Assembly (NCBI RefSeq): GCF_035825295.1
Contig: NZ_JAYMGI010000002.1
Coordinates: 7,516,001-7,580,000 of the forward strand
Direction of reading: 5' to 3'
Length of the DNA stretch: 64,000 nucleotides
Origin: Actinacidiphila sp. DG2A-62
Lineage (GTDB): Bacteria; Actinomycetota; Actinomycetes; Streptomycetales; Streptomycetaceae
In this document: positions 38,510-47,582 of the stretch, piece after piece
Position numbering within the stretch: position 1 is the stretch's first letter
How the letters are laid out: every line of letters starts with the position of its first letter
Translations under genes and position numbers: made by a program
The notes under the pieces: model-generated
Seen by the model: only the letters and a program-made list of their open reading frames with translations
Told to the model about the DNA's origin: nothing
Databases searched by the model: none

Positions 38510-39448
38510 TCACAGGGCGCGGCGGCGGACCGCGGCGAGCGGCGCCGCCGACGCCAGCGCGACGGCGTGGCCCGCGGGGGCGGGCAGCGAGGTCAGGTAC
38601 GGGGACTCGGCCGGCCAGCCGGGGACGCCCGGGGCGGCGGCGCGGTGGCCGGAGACATCGATGCGCGGCGGCGGTGCGGCAAGGCCGAGGGCGGCCAGCT
38701 TCATCGCCGCCTCCTTGCGCACCCACGCGGCCAGGAACGCCGCGCGCCGCGCGTGCGCGGGGAGCTTGAGATAGGCGGCGTGCTCGGCGGGCGTCAGCGC
38801 CGCCGCCGCGAGCCCGTCCGCGTCCTGGCCCGGCGCCAGCGCGTCGATGTCCGCGCCGATCAGCCCGGCGCGGGAGGCGGCGGCGCGCGGGTGCGGGCGC
38901 GCGCGGGGGCCCGGGGCGGTGTCCGGGCTGCCGGCCGTGTCGCAGGCGGCGGCGTCCCGGCCGCGTGCGGCGCCCGGCGCGGGAGGGGCGTCCGCGCTGG
39001 GACGGGTCTGCGGCGTGCGGCCGGTGTCCGGCGCCGGAGGGGTCTTCGCGGTGGGACGGGTGTCCGGCGCCGGACCGGTGTTCGCGGCGACCACCGCCAT
39101 CAGCAGCCAGCGCGCGGTGTGCGAGACCGAGTAGTCCACGGGGGCGCCGGGGATGCGCGGGCGGCCGTGGCGCGGGTCGCCGCAGTGCGCGCAGGAGCGG
39201 TCCACGGCCAGCTCGCCGGGCGCGGCGTCCAGGTAGCGGGCGGCGACGAGGCGCTGCGCCCCGCGCGAGGTGAGGAAGACCGCCGCGGCCGGGCTCGCGC
39301 CCAGCGCCGCCAGCCGCTCGCGCTCGGCGTCGGAGAGCAGGCACTCCCACCGCGGCCGCGGCCGCACCTCCACCAGCCACACGTCGCACACGCCGGGACG
39401 CGGCGGCGCGATCCGGGAGGCGTGCGGCGCGGCCTGCGCCGCCGTCAC
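38510..39448 (-). CDS. 4'-phosphopantetheinyl transferase, Sfp type
   Basis: A 312-aa enzyme that converts apo carrier proteins to holo form. Core motifs are VDYSVSHTARWLLMAV, IGADIDAL (the Mg site usually GVDIE) and FLAAWVRKEAAMKLAALGL (the WxxKEA motif). A Pro/Thr/Ala-rich insert of about 65 residues splits the first two motifs. It is the last gene of the leftward operon, and its GTG overlaps the tricorn stop (GTGA). Likely clients are the two ACPs and the PKS in this window. Confidence 0.87.
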   Translation of the reverse strand: MTAAQAAPHASRIAPPRPGVCDVWLVEVRPRPRWECLLSDAERERLAALGASPAAAVFLTSRGAQRLVAARYLDAAPGELAVDRSCAHCGDPRHGRPRIPGAPVDYSVSHTARWLLMAVVAANTGPAPDTRPTAKTPPAPDTGRTPQTRPSADAPPAPGAARGRDAAACDTAGSPDTAPGPRARPHPRAAASRAGLIGADIDALAPGQDADGLAAAALTPAEHAAYLKLPAHARRAAFLAAWVRKEAAMKLAALGLAAPPPRIDVSGHRAAAPGVPGWPAESPYLTSLPAPAGHAVALASAAPLAAVRRRAL

Positions 39449-42400
39449 CGTGCCTCCCGGTGCGCCGCGCGCCGCGACCGGTCCGCGGGCGGTCGTGCGA
39501 CGGCGGGCGCTCCCGAACCGCCGAGCGCTCGGGGGTCGTCGGACGAGCCGGAGCCGGCCGTCGGCCCGTCCGTTCGTTCGGCGCGGGTCCGTTCGGCGCG
39601 GGTCCGTTCGGCGTCCGCCCGTTCCGCGCGCGCCGTCGCACGACCGCCGGTGTCCGCCGTCGCGCCCGCCAGCGCCCGCGTCGTCGCCCCGCCGGCCGCC
39701 ACCCCGTCCACTGTCGCCAGCAAGTGCCGTACGGCCGCGGCCAGTTGCGCGTCCTGGACCGGCGTCGGGCCCTGCGGCGGGACCTCCACCACGATGTCCG
39801 GGTCGACGCCGCGGTTCTCCAGCCCCGCGCCCACCCCCGAGAAGTAGTAGGCGAACTCCGGCTGCGTGGTGACCGTGCCGTCGACCAGCTCGTGCCGCGG
39901 CCAGGTGGCGATCGTGCCGCCCCAGGTGCGGGTGCCGATCAGCGGCCCGAGACCGCGCTCGCGGAACATGTGGCAGAAGATCTCGCCGTCCGACCCCGTC
40001 TGCTCGTTGACCAGCGCCACCATCGGGCCGCGCGGCGACTCCAGCGGGTACGGCACCTCGCCGCTCCACCGGCCGTGCTCCGCGCCGGCCCGCCGCCGCG
40101 ACAGCCGGTCGAGCAGCAGCGGCGAGGCGTGCCCGCCGCCGTTGAACCGCACGTCCACCACCAGGCCCTCCCGGTCCAGGCCGGTCAGGAACTGCCCGAC
40201 GAAGTCCGCGTACCCGGTCCTGAACATGTCCGGCACGTGCAGGTACGCCAGACGGCCGCCGGACGCCCGCGTGACGTAGGCCCGGTTGGCGGCCACCCAG
40301 TCCAGGTAGCGGGCCCGGTCCTCGCTGCGCGCGGCCCGGACCACCACCCGGCGCGGCGCCGCGCCCGGCCGCCGCACCGACAGCTCGACCTCGCGTCCGG
40401 CCAGCCCCACGAGCAGCTCGGCCGGGCCCAGCGGCCCGACCGCGCGGCCGTCGACCGCGGCGATCTCGTCGCCCGGCCGCACGTCCACGCCCGGCAGGTC
40501 CAGCGGGGAGGTGGCGTCCGGGTCCCAGGGCGCGCCGCGCAGCACCCGGCCCACCCGCCAGCGCCCGCCGGGACCCGCGGCGGCGTCCCAGTCCACGCCG
40601 AGGAAGCCGTGCTCGCGGCCGGCCGGCGGGCCGTAGTCCCCGCCGCGCTCGTACGCGTGCGAGGTGGCCAGTTCGCCGTGCATCTCCCAGAGCAGGTCGG
40701 ACAGTTCGGACCGGGTGGCGACCCGGTCCAGCAGCGGCCGGTAGCGGTCGTGCACGGCCTGCCAGTCCACGCCGGACATCGCCGCGTTCCAGAAGCTCTC
40801 CCGCTGCAGCCGCCACGCCTCGCGGAACATCTGCCGCCACTCGGTGGCGGGTTCGAACGGCACGGTGATCCGGTCCAGGTCCACCCAGCCGGTCTCCCGG
40901 CCCGGCGGCGCCACCGGGTGGTCGTAGTCCTCCACCGCCTCCCGCGGCAGACCCGCGGGCACCACGCGCAGCCGGTGGTCGTGCCGGTAGAGCAGCGTCG
41001 CGCCCGACGGGTCGGTGCCGATCTCGTCCACCGGCCGCAGATACTCCTCGGTGGCGTCGCCGGTCGCCAGGTCGACCAGGGTGACCTGGCCCTCGGGCTG
41101 CCGCTTCACGTCGGCCGGGTCGGGCGCGGACAGCGGCACGCCCAGCACCAGCACGGCCTCCGGCAGCCCGGCCACCGCCGCGTACCGGCCCTGCGGCACC
41201 GGCAGCGGCACGATCCGCCGCTCGACGCCCTCGAAGTCGATCTCCACCGCCGCGCCCTCGTCGGGCTCCGGCAGCGTCCGGCCGGCGAACGGCGGCGGCG
41301 CGTCGGCGGTCAGCAGCACCGCGTACGGCCGCGCGCCGAACGGGAAGCCGACGTCGAACTGCACCTGGTCGTGCTCCGGGATCAGGTCGCGCTGCCCGAT
41401 GAAGTACAGGTAGCGCCCCAGCGGGTCGAAGGCCGGCAGCGCGTCGCGCAGCACCGGCTCGGTGACCCGCCCGGTCCGGCCGGTCGCCGGCTCGCACACC
41501 TTGACCGCCGTGGTCCGCAGCGTGTCGGGATAGGTGTACGCGACCCAGCGGCCGTCCGGCGACCAGGCCAGGTCGTCGATCCGCTCGTACGGACTGCTGT
41601 CCAGCAGCCGCGGCGCGAGCACGGGCGCGTCGGTGTCCACCGCCCACAGCTGCTGGCGGTTGGTGGCGAACGCCACCTGTCCGCCGGCCGGCGCGGCGGC
41701 CAGCGCGGTCACGTACCCCAGCTCGTCCAGCCGCAGGTGCCCCAGCTCCGCGCCGCCCGCCGCCGGCAGCAGCACGAGACGCTCGCCCGGACCGTCGTCG
41801 CCGGCCACCGCCACCAGCCGGCGGCCGTCGGCGAGCCAGTGCAGCAGCCGGTAGCGCACCCCGTCGGCGGCGCCGTGCCGCCGCACCGGACCGGTCCACG
41901 GCGCGAGCGTGAACGCCTTGCCGCGGGCGCCGACCGCGAGCCTGCTGCCGTCCGGGCTGAGCCGGGCGCCGTCGAGGAAGCCCGAGGCGGAGACGATGCG
42001 GCGCTGCGCCTGCGCGCCCGAGGGAGTCAGCGCGACCGGCACCCGGCGCACCGAGCCGTCCGCGGGGTCCAGCACGTACAGTTGCGCGCCGCAGTGGTAG
42101 ACCAGCCGGCTGCCGTCGCCGGTCAGCCCGCGGGCGTAGTGCTCCCGGTGGTCGGTGTGCCGGGTCAGGCCGGAGCCGTCCGGGCGGCAGGAGTAGACGT
42201 TGCCGGTGCCCTCGTGGTCGCTGAGGAAGAAGATCCGCCCGGCCGCCCAGCACGGGGACGCCGGGTTGCCCGCGGGCACGTCGAGCCGCACGAAGTCGCC
42301 GGTGCCGGCCGCGTCGGCCCACAGCTCGCCGGCGGCGCCGCCGCGGTAGCGCTTGCGCCGGGCCGGGTCGGCGATGCTGCGGCCGATCACCGCGGCGCCG

Positions 42401-42867
42401 CCCGGGCCCAGCGCGAGCGAGGCGGCGGGCGCCGCCTCGACCAGTCGCGGCGGGCCGCCCTCCGGGCGCACCGCGAACAGCCGCGCGCCGAAGGACGGCG
42501 GCAGGCCGGCGGTGGAGGAGTAGACGATCTCGCCGGTCACCGGGTGCCAGCCGGTCACCTGGCAGGCGCCGGCCTGGCTGGTCACCCGGCGCACCGGGCC
42601 GCCGTCGACCGAGATCAGGCAGATCTCCGGCACGCCCTCTGGCGTGCCGGTGAACGCGATCAGCCGGCCGTCCGGCGACAGCCGCGGCCCGCTGCACACC
42701 GCCGTGCCCGAGGTCAGCCGGCGCGCGTCGCCGCCGCCGGCCGGGACCGCCCACAGGTCGTCCTCGCACACGAACACCACGAGGTCCCCGGCGATCGTCG
42801 GCTGGCGGAGATAGCCGCCCGCCGGGCCCGGCCCCGCGGCGGGCGCCGCGGCGCCGCTGCCGTTCAT
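39445..42867 (-). CDS. tricorn protease homologue
   Basis: An 1140-aa protein. The N-terminal beta-propeller repeats (GPRLSPDGRLIAFTGTPEG, LAWSPDGRWVAYTYPDT) are followed by a core with TSHAYERG (the Ser-His of the active site), a PDZ domain (GDEIAAVDGRAVG), and the C-terminal serine hydrolase with EQTGSDGEIFCHMF (nucleophile region) and ENRGVDPDIVVE. Tricorn trims oligopeptides to di- to tetrapeptides. It is translationally coupled to the GNAT gene upstream and the phosphopantetheinyl transferase downstream, an unusual place for a housekeeping peptidase, so a pathway-specific processing or resistance role is possible. Confidence 0.88.
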   Translation of the reverse strand: MNGSGAAAPAAGPGPAGGYLRQPTIAGDLVVFVCEDDLWAVPAGGGDARRLTSGTAVCSGPRLSPDGRLIAFTGTPEGVPEICLISVDGGPVRRVTSQAGACQVTGWHPVTGEIVYSSTAGLPPSFGARLFAVRPEGGPPRLVEAAPAASLALGPGGAAVIGRSIADPARRKRYRGGAAGELWADAAGTGDFVRLDVPAGNPASPCWAAGRIFFLSDHEGTGNVYSCRPDGSGLTRHTDHREHYARGLTGDGSRLVYHCGAQLYVLDPADGSVRRVPVALTPSGAQAQRRIVSASGFLDGARLSPDGSRLAVGARGKAFTLAPWTGPVRRHGAADGVRYRLLHWLADGRRLVAVAGDDGPGERLVLLPAAGGAELGHLRLDELGYVTALAAAPAGGQVAFATNRQQLWAVDTDAPVLAPRLLDSSPYERIDDLAWSPDGRWVAYTYPDTLRTTAVKVCEPATGRTGRVTEPVLRDALPAFDPLGRYLYFIGQRDLIPEHDQVQFDVGFPFGARPYAVLLTADAPPPFAGRTLPEPDEGAAVEIDFEGVERRIVPLPVPQGRYAAVAGLPEAVLVLGVPLSAPDPADVKRQPEGQVTLVDLATGDATEEYLRPVDEIGTDPSGATLLYRHDHRLRVVPAGLPREAVEDYDHPVAPPGRETGWVDLDRITVPFEPATEWRQMFREAWRLQRESFWNAAMSGVDWQAVHDRYRPLLDRVATRSELSDLLWEMHGELATSHAYERGGDYGPPAGREHGFLGVDWDAAAGPGGRWRVGRVLRGAPWDPDATSPLDLPGVDVRPGDEIAAVDGRAVGPLGPAELLVGLAGREVELSVRRPGAAPRRVVVRAARSEDRARYLDWVAANRAYVTRASGGRLAYLHVPDMFRTGYADFVGQFLTGLDREGLVVDVRFNGGGHASPLLLDRLSRRRAGAEHGRWSGEVPYPLESPRGPMVALVNEQTGSDGEIFCHMFRERGLGPLIGTRTWGGTIATWPRHELVDGTVTTQPEFAYYFSGVGAGLENRGVDPDIVVEVPPQGPTPVQDAQLAAAVRHLLATVDGVAAGGATTRALAGATADTGGRATARAERADAERTRAERTRAERTDGPTAGSGSSDDPRALGGSGAPAVARPPADRSRRAAHREAR

Positions 42868-43442
42868 GTCCGCGCCCCCGCCCTGATCCGCTCCGCGACC
42901 TCCCGGCGGCGGCGCGCGGCCTCCTCCTGGCGGCGGCGCACGTCCTCGTCGGTCTCGGTCCAGTAGCACGCGGTCCGCCACCGGCCCACGGTGTACGAGT
43001 CGTACCCGCAGCGCACCCGCCGCTTGTCGGTCAGCTCGCCGGCCGACACGAGCATGGTGTTGTGCTCCAGCACCTGGTTGACCACCACGCGCATGTTCAG
43101 CTCCTCGCGCACATACGCGTGCGCGGCCCCCACCGCCGCCGCCCCGAACGCGCCGCGGTAGCGCGGCAGCACGCCGAAGGACAGCTCGCAGGTCTGGCTG
43201 CGCCAGTCGATCGAGGTGATCCAGGCGAAGCCGACGGTGTCGCCGCCCGGGCCGCACAGCGTGAAGATCCGCTTCACGTCGTGCTCCTCGGCGATGGTAC
43301 GGCGCTGGCCGGTGGCCAGCGCGTCGTCGGAGCTGACCGCGGCGAAGTCCGTCAGGTTCGCCTGGAAACGGGACTCGCGCAGCAGCGCGGTGCGCACCGG
43401 GACGTCGTCCTCGGTGAAGTGACGGATCGTCACGAGCGGCAT
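42864..43442 (-). CDS. GNAT-family N-acyltransferase (GNAT 4 of the operon)
   Basis: A 192-aa GNAT. VGFAWITSIDWRSQTCELSFGVLPRYRGAFG contains the beta4 strand and the acyl-CoA pyrophosphate loop. The C-terminus is a charged helix rich in Arg and Glu. It is the last of four consecutive GNAT genes, and its stop overlaps the tricorn start (ATGA). Acyl donor and acceptor are unknown. Confidence 0.82.
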   Translation of the reverse strand: MPLVTIRHFTEDDVPVRTALLRESRFQANLTDFAAVSSDDALATGQRRTIAEEHDVKRIFTLCGPGGDTVGFAWITSIDWRSQTCELSFGVLPRYRGAFGAAAVGAAHAYVREELNMRVVVNQVLEHNTMLVSAGELTDKRRVRCGYDSYTVGRWRTACYWTETDEDVRRRQEEAARRRREVAERIRAGART

Positions 43443-43445
43443 GCC

Positions 43446-43949
43446 TCAGCCCTCCCGGCCGTGGTCGTCGGTGTCCGGCCGGCGCACCAACGCGTGCACG
43501 TGGACGTCGACATGGCGCCCGGACCTGAACAGGTGCCCGGGCAGCACGCCGCGCGAGGTGAACCCGCACGCCTCCAGCGCCGGCAGCACCGGGGAGTCCG
43601 CGGGAGTCTCCGCGACGAACGAGAAGCAGCGGTGGTAGGTCCGCAGGAACTCCAGCAGCGCCAGCAGCGGTTCGGGGTCGGGCGAGGTGGTGGCGACGCG
43701 CGCCTGGCGCGGCTGCAGCGGGTTGGGCGCGTAGCCGAGCAGCGCGTCGCCGCGGCGCAGCACCCGGGCGTCCTGCGCGGCGAGGTGACGGGCCGTCAGC
43801 TCCGGGTTCTGCGTCACCGGGTCGGCGCCGAGGAACCCGCGGGCGGCGGCGCGCGGCGCCGCGTCCAGCGCCCGGGCGGCGCCGAGCGGGTCGAGCAACT
43901 CGACGTCCGCGGCGGCGGCTGGCGCGGCCTCGGGCAGGGTGTCAGTCAT
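43446..43949 (-). CDS. GNAT-like protein (GNAT 3), divergent
   Basis: A 167-aa protein with a GNAT-like C-terminal half (LLEFLRTYHRCFSFVAE ... ALEACGFTSRGVLPGHLF, as in the beta5/alpha4 region). The canonical R/Q-x-x-G-x-G/A loop is not evident, so acyl-CoA binding is uncertain. Its ATG lies 8 bp inside the upstream GNAT gene. Spacing to the next gene is 3 bp. Confidence 0.68.
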   Translation of the reverse strand: MTDTLPEAAPAAAADVELLDPLGAARALDAAPRAAARGFLGADPVTQNPELTARHLAAQDARVLRRGDALLGYAPNPLQPRQARVATTSPDPEPLLALLEFLRTYHRCFSFVAETPADSPVLPALEACGFTSRGVLPGHLFRSGRHVDVHVHALVRRPDTDDHGREG

Positions 43950-44547
43950 GGCGGAACACTCCCCAGATCTGGCGGTCGACCGGCCGCCCGTCGAGCCACA
44001 GGGCCTGCGGCACGTCCGCCTCCGGGGACAGGCCCGCGGAGCGCAGCAACTCCTCGGCGGCGGACGGGCGTTCGCCGCCACGGGGGTCGTGCGGGTGGGC
44101 GTCGTCGGCGCCGCGCGGGTGCGCGGCGGCCCTCCCGGGCGCGTCGTGGGCGTCGTGCGGGTGCGCGGCGCCGGGCGTGAACCAGCCGTACACGCGGCGC
44201 AGGTTGAGCGTGCGGTGCGCGTGGGCGAGCGCCGCCCGGAGCAGCGGGCCCGCGACCGCGGCGGCGCCGGGCCGCAGCCCGATCTCCAGCCGCGCCCTGC
44301 GGTGCACCCAGTCCAGCTCGCTGAACCGCACGAAGGCGGTCTCCGGCAGCACGAGCACCTCCTCGGCGAGGCCCCGGCCGGGCGAGGGCGGCGGCACCGA
44401 CGCGGGGTCGGCCAGCGCGGGCCGTCCCGGCACGGGCAGCCCGAGCAGCTCCCCGGGCAGCCAGTCGCCGCTGAGCAGCGGCAGGTCGACGGCGCGGTAG
44501 CCGCGCAGGCGCAGTGCGGCCGGAATCGTCACGGCGGGGGCGGTCAT
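43942..44547 (-). CDS. GNAT-like protein (GNAT 2)
   Basis: A 201-aa protein. FVRFSELDWVHRRARLEIGLRP followed by LLRAALAHAHRTLNLRRVYGWF matches the central GNAT beta4/alpha3 segment. A His/Asp/Ala-rich insert (HPHDAHDAP ... DDAHPHDP) interrupts the C-terminal part. Coupled on both sides by overlaps. Confidence 0.72.
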   Translation of the reverse strand: MTAPAVTIPAALRLRGYRAVDLPLLSGDWLPGELLGLPVPGRPALADPASVPPPSPGRGLAEEVLVLPETAFVRFSELDWVHRRARLEIGLRPGAAAVAGPLLRAALAHAHRTLNLRRVYGWFTPGAAHPHDAHDAPGRAAAHPRGADDAHPHDPRGGERPSAAEELLRSAGLSPEADVPQALWLDGRPVDRQIWGVFRHD

Positions 44548-45110
44548 GACGCGGGCTCCCAGATCCGTGAGAAGAAGACCTGCCCGCCGCGGCGCGCCTC
44601 GCGCACCACCAGACCGGGCAGCTCGCCCTCCTCGGTGAAGCCGGCCAGGCGCGCGGCGGCCAGGCCGCGCTCGTCGTACGACCCGACCACGACCGCGAGC
44701 CTGATCACCTCGCGCCGCCAGCGCAGCGCGCGGATCACCTCCGCGTAGGCGGCGGCCCACGCGGCCGGCGGCAGCGCTGCGGTCAGCCGCAGGTGCAGCA
44801 CCACGTGGCAGGCGTGCGCCGCGCCGTTCTCCTCGACCGCGTACAGGCCTGGCTCGCCGTCCAGGGTGAGCAGCCGGGTGTCCTCGTCGAGCAGCGCGAG
44901 CAGCTCCCACTCGGGTCGGGTGTCCGGCCACGGCGTGCGGAAGTGGAAGTCGGGCTCGGTGAAGAACGCCAGCACGGCGTCGTGGTCCGCGGCGCCGACC
45001 GCGCGGGCGGCCCAGCCGGAGCCGGCCGGGGCGCCGCGGTCGGCCGGCGGCGCCGCGCCGGGCGCTCGGCCCGGCGGCGCGGGCGGCGCCGGGAGTGTCG
45101 AGGCGGTCAT
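44544..45110 (-). CDS. GNAT-like protein (GNAT 1)
   Basis: A 188-aa protein. After a Pro/Ala-rich 35-residue leader come FFTEPDFHFRTPWPDTRPEW, GLYAVEENG, a beta4-like HVVLHLRLT and LAAARLAGFTEEGELPGLV (the C-terminal GNAT strand). The ATG overlaps the acyl-CoA dehydrogenase stop. It is the first of the four GNATs downstream of the ACP and dehydrogenases, which suggests use of the acyl chain they make. Confidence 0.72.
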   Translation of the reverse strand: MTASTLPAPPAPPGRAPGAAPPADRGAPAGSGWAARAVGAADHDAVLAFFTEPDFHFRTPWPDTRPEWELLALLDEDTRLLTLDGEPGLYAVEENGAAHACHVVLHLRLTAALPPAAWAAAYAEVIRALRWRREVIRLAVVVGSYDERGLAAARLAGFTEEGELPGLVVREARRGGQVFFSRIWEPAS

Positions 45111-46270
45111 GTCCGCACCTTCCGTGAAGCGTTGCTCGGGGTGGTCCGCGCCGCGACGTCGCCGGTGATGTGCAGGCGCTGGATGTTGCTGGTGCCGTCC
45201 ATGAACTCGAAGGCGCGCACGTCCCGGCTCCACTTCTCCAGCAGGGGGTGCTCCAGCAGCGCGCCCGGGCCCAGCGCCCGCGCCGCCCAGTGGGTGGTGC
45301 GCACCGCCAGGTCGGTGGCGTGCAGCTTGGCCGCGGCCGGCGGGCGGCGCGCGTCCGGGTCCAGGTCGATCGCCGCCGCCGCGTCGTACAGCAGCTCGCA
45401 GGCCGCCGCCAGCCGCGCCGACGCCACCTCCTGGCCCGGTGCGTCCGGTCGCAGCAGCGCGACCTCGTCCCGTACGGCCAGGGCGGTGCCCAGCGCCAGG
45501 GCCGCGATCTGCAGCCGCATCGCGTTGAACGTGCGGCCGATGCCCCACAGTCCGCGCCGCGAGGCCGGCAGGTGCGCGCCCAGCATCATCCCCGGCGGCA
45601 CCTCCACGCCCTCCAGGTCCAGGTGGCAGATGCGGGCGCCGCGCAGGCCGATCATGTCCAGCGGCTCGGCGGCGAAGCCGGGCGCGGGCAGCGGGACCAG
45701 GGCGCCGCGGATGGACAGCGGGGTGCGGCCGGTGCGGCCGAAGACCACGCCGATCGAGGCCCGCGAGGCGTTGCCGACGTAGCGCTTGGCGCCGGTCAGC
45801 AGATGGCCGTCGGCCGGGTCGGGATACGGGTCGAGGCACGTCTCCATCGCGGTGGCGTCGCTGCCGTGCTCCGGCTCGGTCATCCCGAAGAAGGTCCAGG
45901 CGCGGCCGTCGGCGATGGCGTCGTAGAACAGCTCGCGCTGGGCCTGGCTGCCGAGGGTGTCGACGGCCACGCCGGCCAGCGACGGCCCGGTGTTGGAGCA
46001 CACCACGCCGGCGTCGCCGCGGGCGAACTCCACGGTGGCCACCACGCGCGACCGGCAGTCGTCCGCGGAGCCGCCGACGTCCGGCATCGAGGCGTCGCGG
46101 AACTCCTTGGGCGTGGCCGCGGCGCGCATCAACGCCAGGACATCGGTGTCCAGTTGGGGCTGCGGACCACCGGGGTCGGCGTCGACGGCCAGCGCGTGGC
46201 CGCGCAGGGACCGGGCCGCCTCGCGGCAGGTGTCGCGCAACTCCCGCAGGGGCGCTTCCAGTTCGGTCAT
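45107..46270 (-). CDS. acyl-CoA/acyl-ACP dehydrogenase
   Basis: A 387-aa flavin-dependent acyl-CoA dehydrogenase. FFGMTEPEHGSDATAME and a YVGNASRASIGVV block form the middle beta domain. The C-terminal helical domain ends with FEFMDGTSNIQRLHITGD. At the usual catalytic Glu of YEGT the sequence has Asp (FMDGT), a conservative change worth noting. It probably introduces an alpha-beta double bond into an acyl group, perhaps on the adjacent ACP. The ATG overlaps the upstream stop. Confidence 0.85.
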   Translation of the reverse strand: MTELEAPLRELRDTCREAARSLRGHALAVDADPGGPQPQLDTDVLALMRAAATPKEFRDASMPDVGGSADDCRSRVVATVEFARGDAGVVCSNTGPSLAGVAVDTLGSQAQRELFYDAIADGRAWTFFGMTEPEHGSDATAMETCLDPYPDPADGHLLTGAKRYVGNASRASIGVVFGRTGRTPLSIRGALVPLPAPGFAAEPLDMIGLRGARICHLDLEGVEVPPGMMLGAHLPASRRGLWGIGRTFNAMRLQIAALALGTALAVRDEVALLRPDAPGQEVASARLAAACELLYDAAAAIDLDPDARRPPAAAKLHATDLAVRTTHWAARALGPGALLEHPLLEKWSRDVRAFEFMDGTSNIQRLHITGDVAARTTPSNASRKVRT

Positions 46271-47106
46271 GACGTCCGCACCTCCTCGTTCGCCGGGCTC
46301 GCGACGGCCCGCAGGGCCGCCGGCCGCGGACGCTCACGCCCGGACCCGGACCGGTCCCGCGGCGACGGCTTCGGCGCGTGACGCGCCGCGGGCATGCCGT
46401 CGGCGGGCAGCCAGGTCTGCGCGACCAGCCAGCCGACGTAACCGGGCCGCGCCGCGCCGTCGGCGACGAAGCCGGACGCGCCGAGCAGCTTGGCGGCCTC
46501 CCAGTCCAGCGCGGTGATCCGGTCGTGCGCGTCGGCCACCGCGGCCGGCACGTCCCCGGCCACGCGCAGCAGCCGCAGCACGGCCTCCAGGCCGGTGTGC
46601 ACGTCGGCCACCGTCCCGCGCACCATCTGCTTGCGGCTGATCGGCTCGCCCTCGGCGACACGGCCGGACAGATGCGCCACCGCGTCGTCGAGCAGCCGGC
46701 GGGCCAGGCCCGCGCGCACCGCCCCGAGCAGGGCGGCCAGCCGGTGCGCGCCGGCGTCGGCGCCGTCCGGTCCGTCCGCGTGGTCCGCGGCGTCCGGGGC
46801 GTATGCGTCGTTCGGGGCGTATCCGCCGTGTGCGCTGTCCGCGTCGTACGTGTTCTCGGGGGCGTTCGTGTCGTCGGGGGCGTCCGTGCCGTCCGGCGTC
46901 AGCGGCCACCGCACGAAGCTCACGCCCTCGCGCTCGGCCAGCCGGTGCGGCACGACGCGGGCCGCGGCCGGCACCGAGGACGTCGGCAGCGCGGCGACCG
47001 GGCCGGGCGGCGCCGGGACGCCGGCCTCGGCCAGCGCCAGGGCGAGCCCCGACGCCAGACCGCCGGCGTGGGCGGCGGCCTCGCAGGCCGCGATCATGTC
47101 GCTCAT
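46267..47106 (-). CDS. acyl-CoA-dehydrogenase-like protein, short
   Basis: A 279-aa protein whose second half resembles the C-terminal helical domain of acyl-CoA dehydrogenases (LDDAVAHLSGRVAEG, then ISRKQMVRGTVADVHTG). The N-terminal alpha domain and the TEP...GSD flavin motif of the middle domain are not visible, and an Asp/Ala-rich insert (PDDTNAPENTYDADS) occupies the centre. It may be a non-catalytic partner forming a heteromer with the next gene, as seen for paired dehydrogenases. Coupled by ATGA. Confidence 0.65.
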   Translation of the reverse strand: MSDMIAACEAAAHAGGLASGLALALAEAGVPAPPGPVAALPTSSVPAAARVVPHRLAEREGVSFVRWPLTPDGTDAPDDTNAPENTYDADSAHGGYAPNDAYAPDAADHADGPDGADAGAHRLAALLGAVRAGLARRLLDDAVAHLSGRVAEGEPISRKQMVRGTVADVHTGLEAVLRLLRVAGDVPAAVADAHDRITALDWEAAKLLGASGFVADGAARPGYVGWLVAQTWLPADGMPAARHAPKPSPRDRSGSGRERPRPAALRAVASPANEEVRTS

Positions 47107-47131
47107 GTCGTCCTCCGTACGGCCGGGTCCG

Positions 47132-47398
47132 CTATCCCGCGGCGCGGGAGAGTTCCAGACGCGCCCCGATGTAGTCGGCGAATGCGCCGGCGGACCGGAA
47201 CACCTCGGGTTCGAGGGATTCCGGGTCCACGTCGAGGCCGATGGTGTCCTCCAGGCTCATCAGGAGTTCGATGAACCGCATGGAGTCGATGTCCAGGTCC
47301 TCCAGGATCCTGGTCTCCGCGCCGAATTCGGGAAGCGGCCGGTCGAGGATCACGGAGAGGGAATTGCGCAGGTGCTCGATGATCTCGGCGCGTTCCAC
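47132..47398 (-). CDS. acyl carrier protein (ACP 1)
   Basis: An 88-aa ACP. LEDLDIDSMRFIELLMSLED carries the phosphopantetheine serine (S39 from the GTG start). The fold matches stand-alone ACPs of biosynthetic loci. GTG 47398 has AAAGGA upstream. It lies between the repeat-peptide gene and the acyl-CoA dehydrogenases, so it likely carries their substrate. Confidence 0.88.
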   Translation of the reverse strand: MERAEIIEHLRNSLSVILDRPLPEFGAETRILEDLDIDSMRFIELLMSLEDTIGLDVDPESLEPEVFRSAGAFADYIGARLELSRAAG

Positions 47399-47582
47399 CG
47401 GTCCGTCCTTTCCGGTTGGTCTCGGGTCGGTCTCCGATTCGTTTTCCGGCCGACAGTCGCCGCGGGCCGCGGGGAATTCCCCGCGTGCCGCCGCGCCTGT
47501 CGTCGGAAATGGTGCCCGTTCGGTTTCCCCTGTCCCGGGGGAGTCCTTGAGAGGTGCTGCTCCGTGGTTCCGCGGTGCGGGC

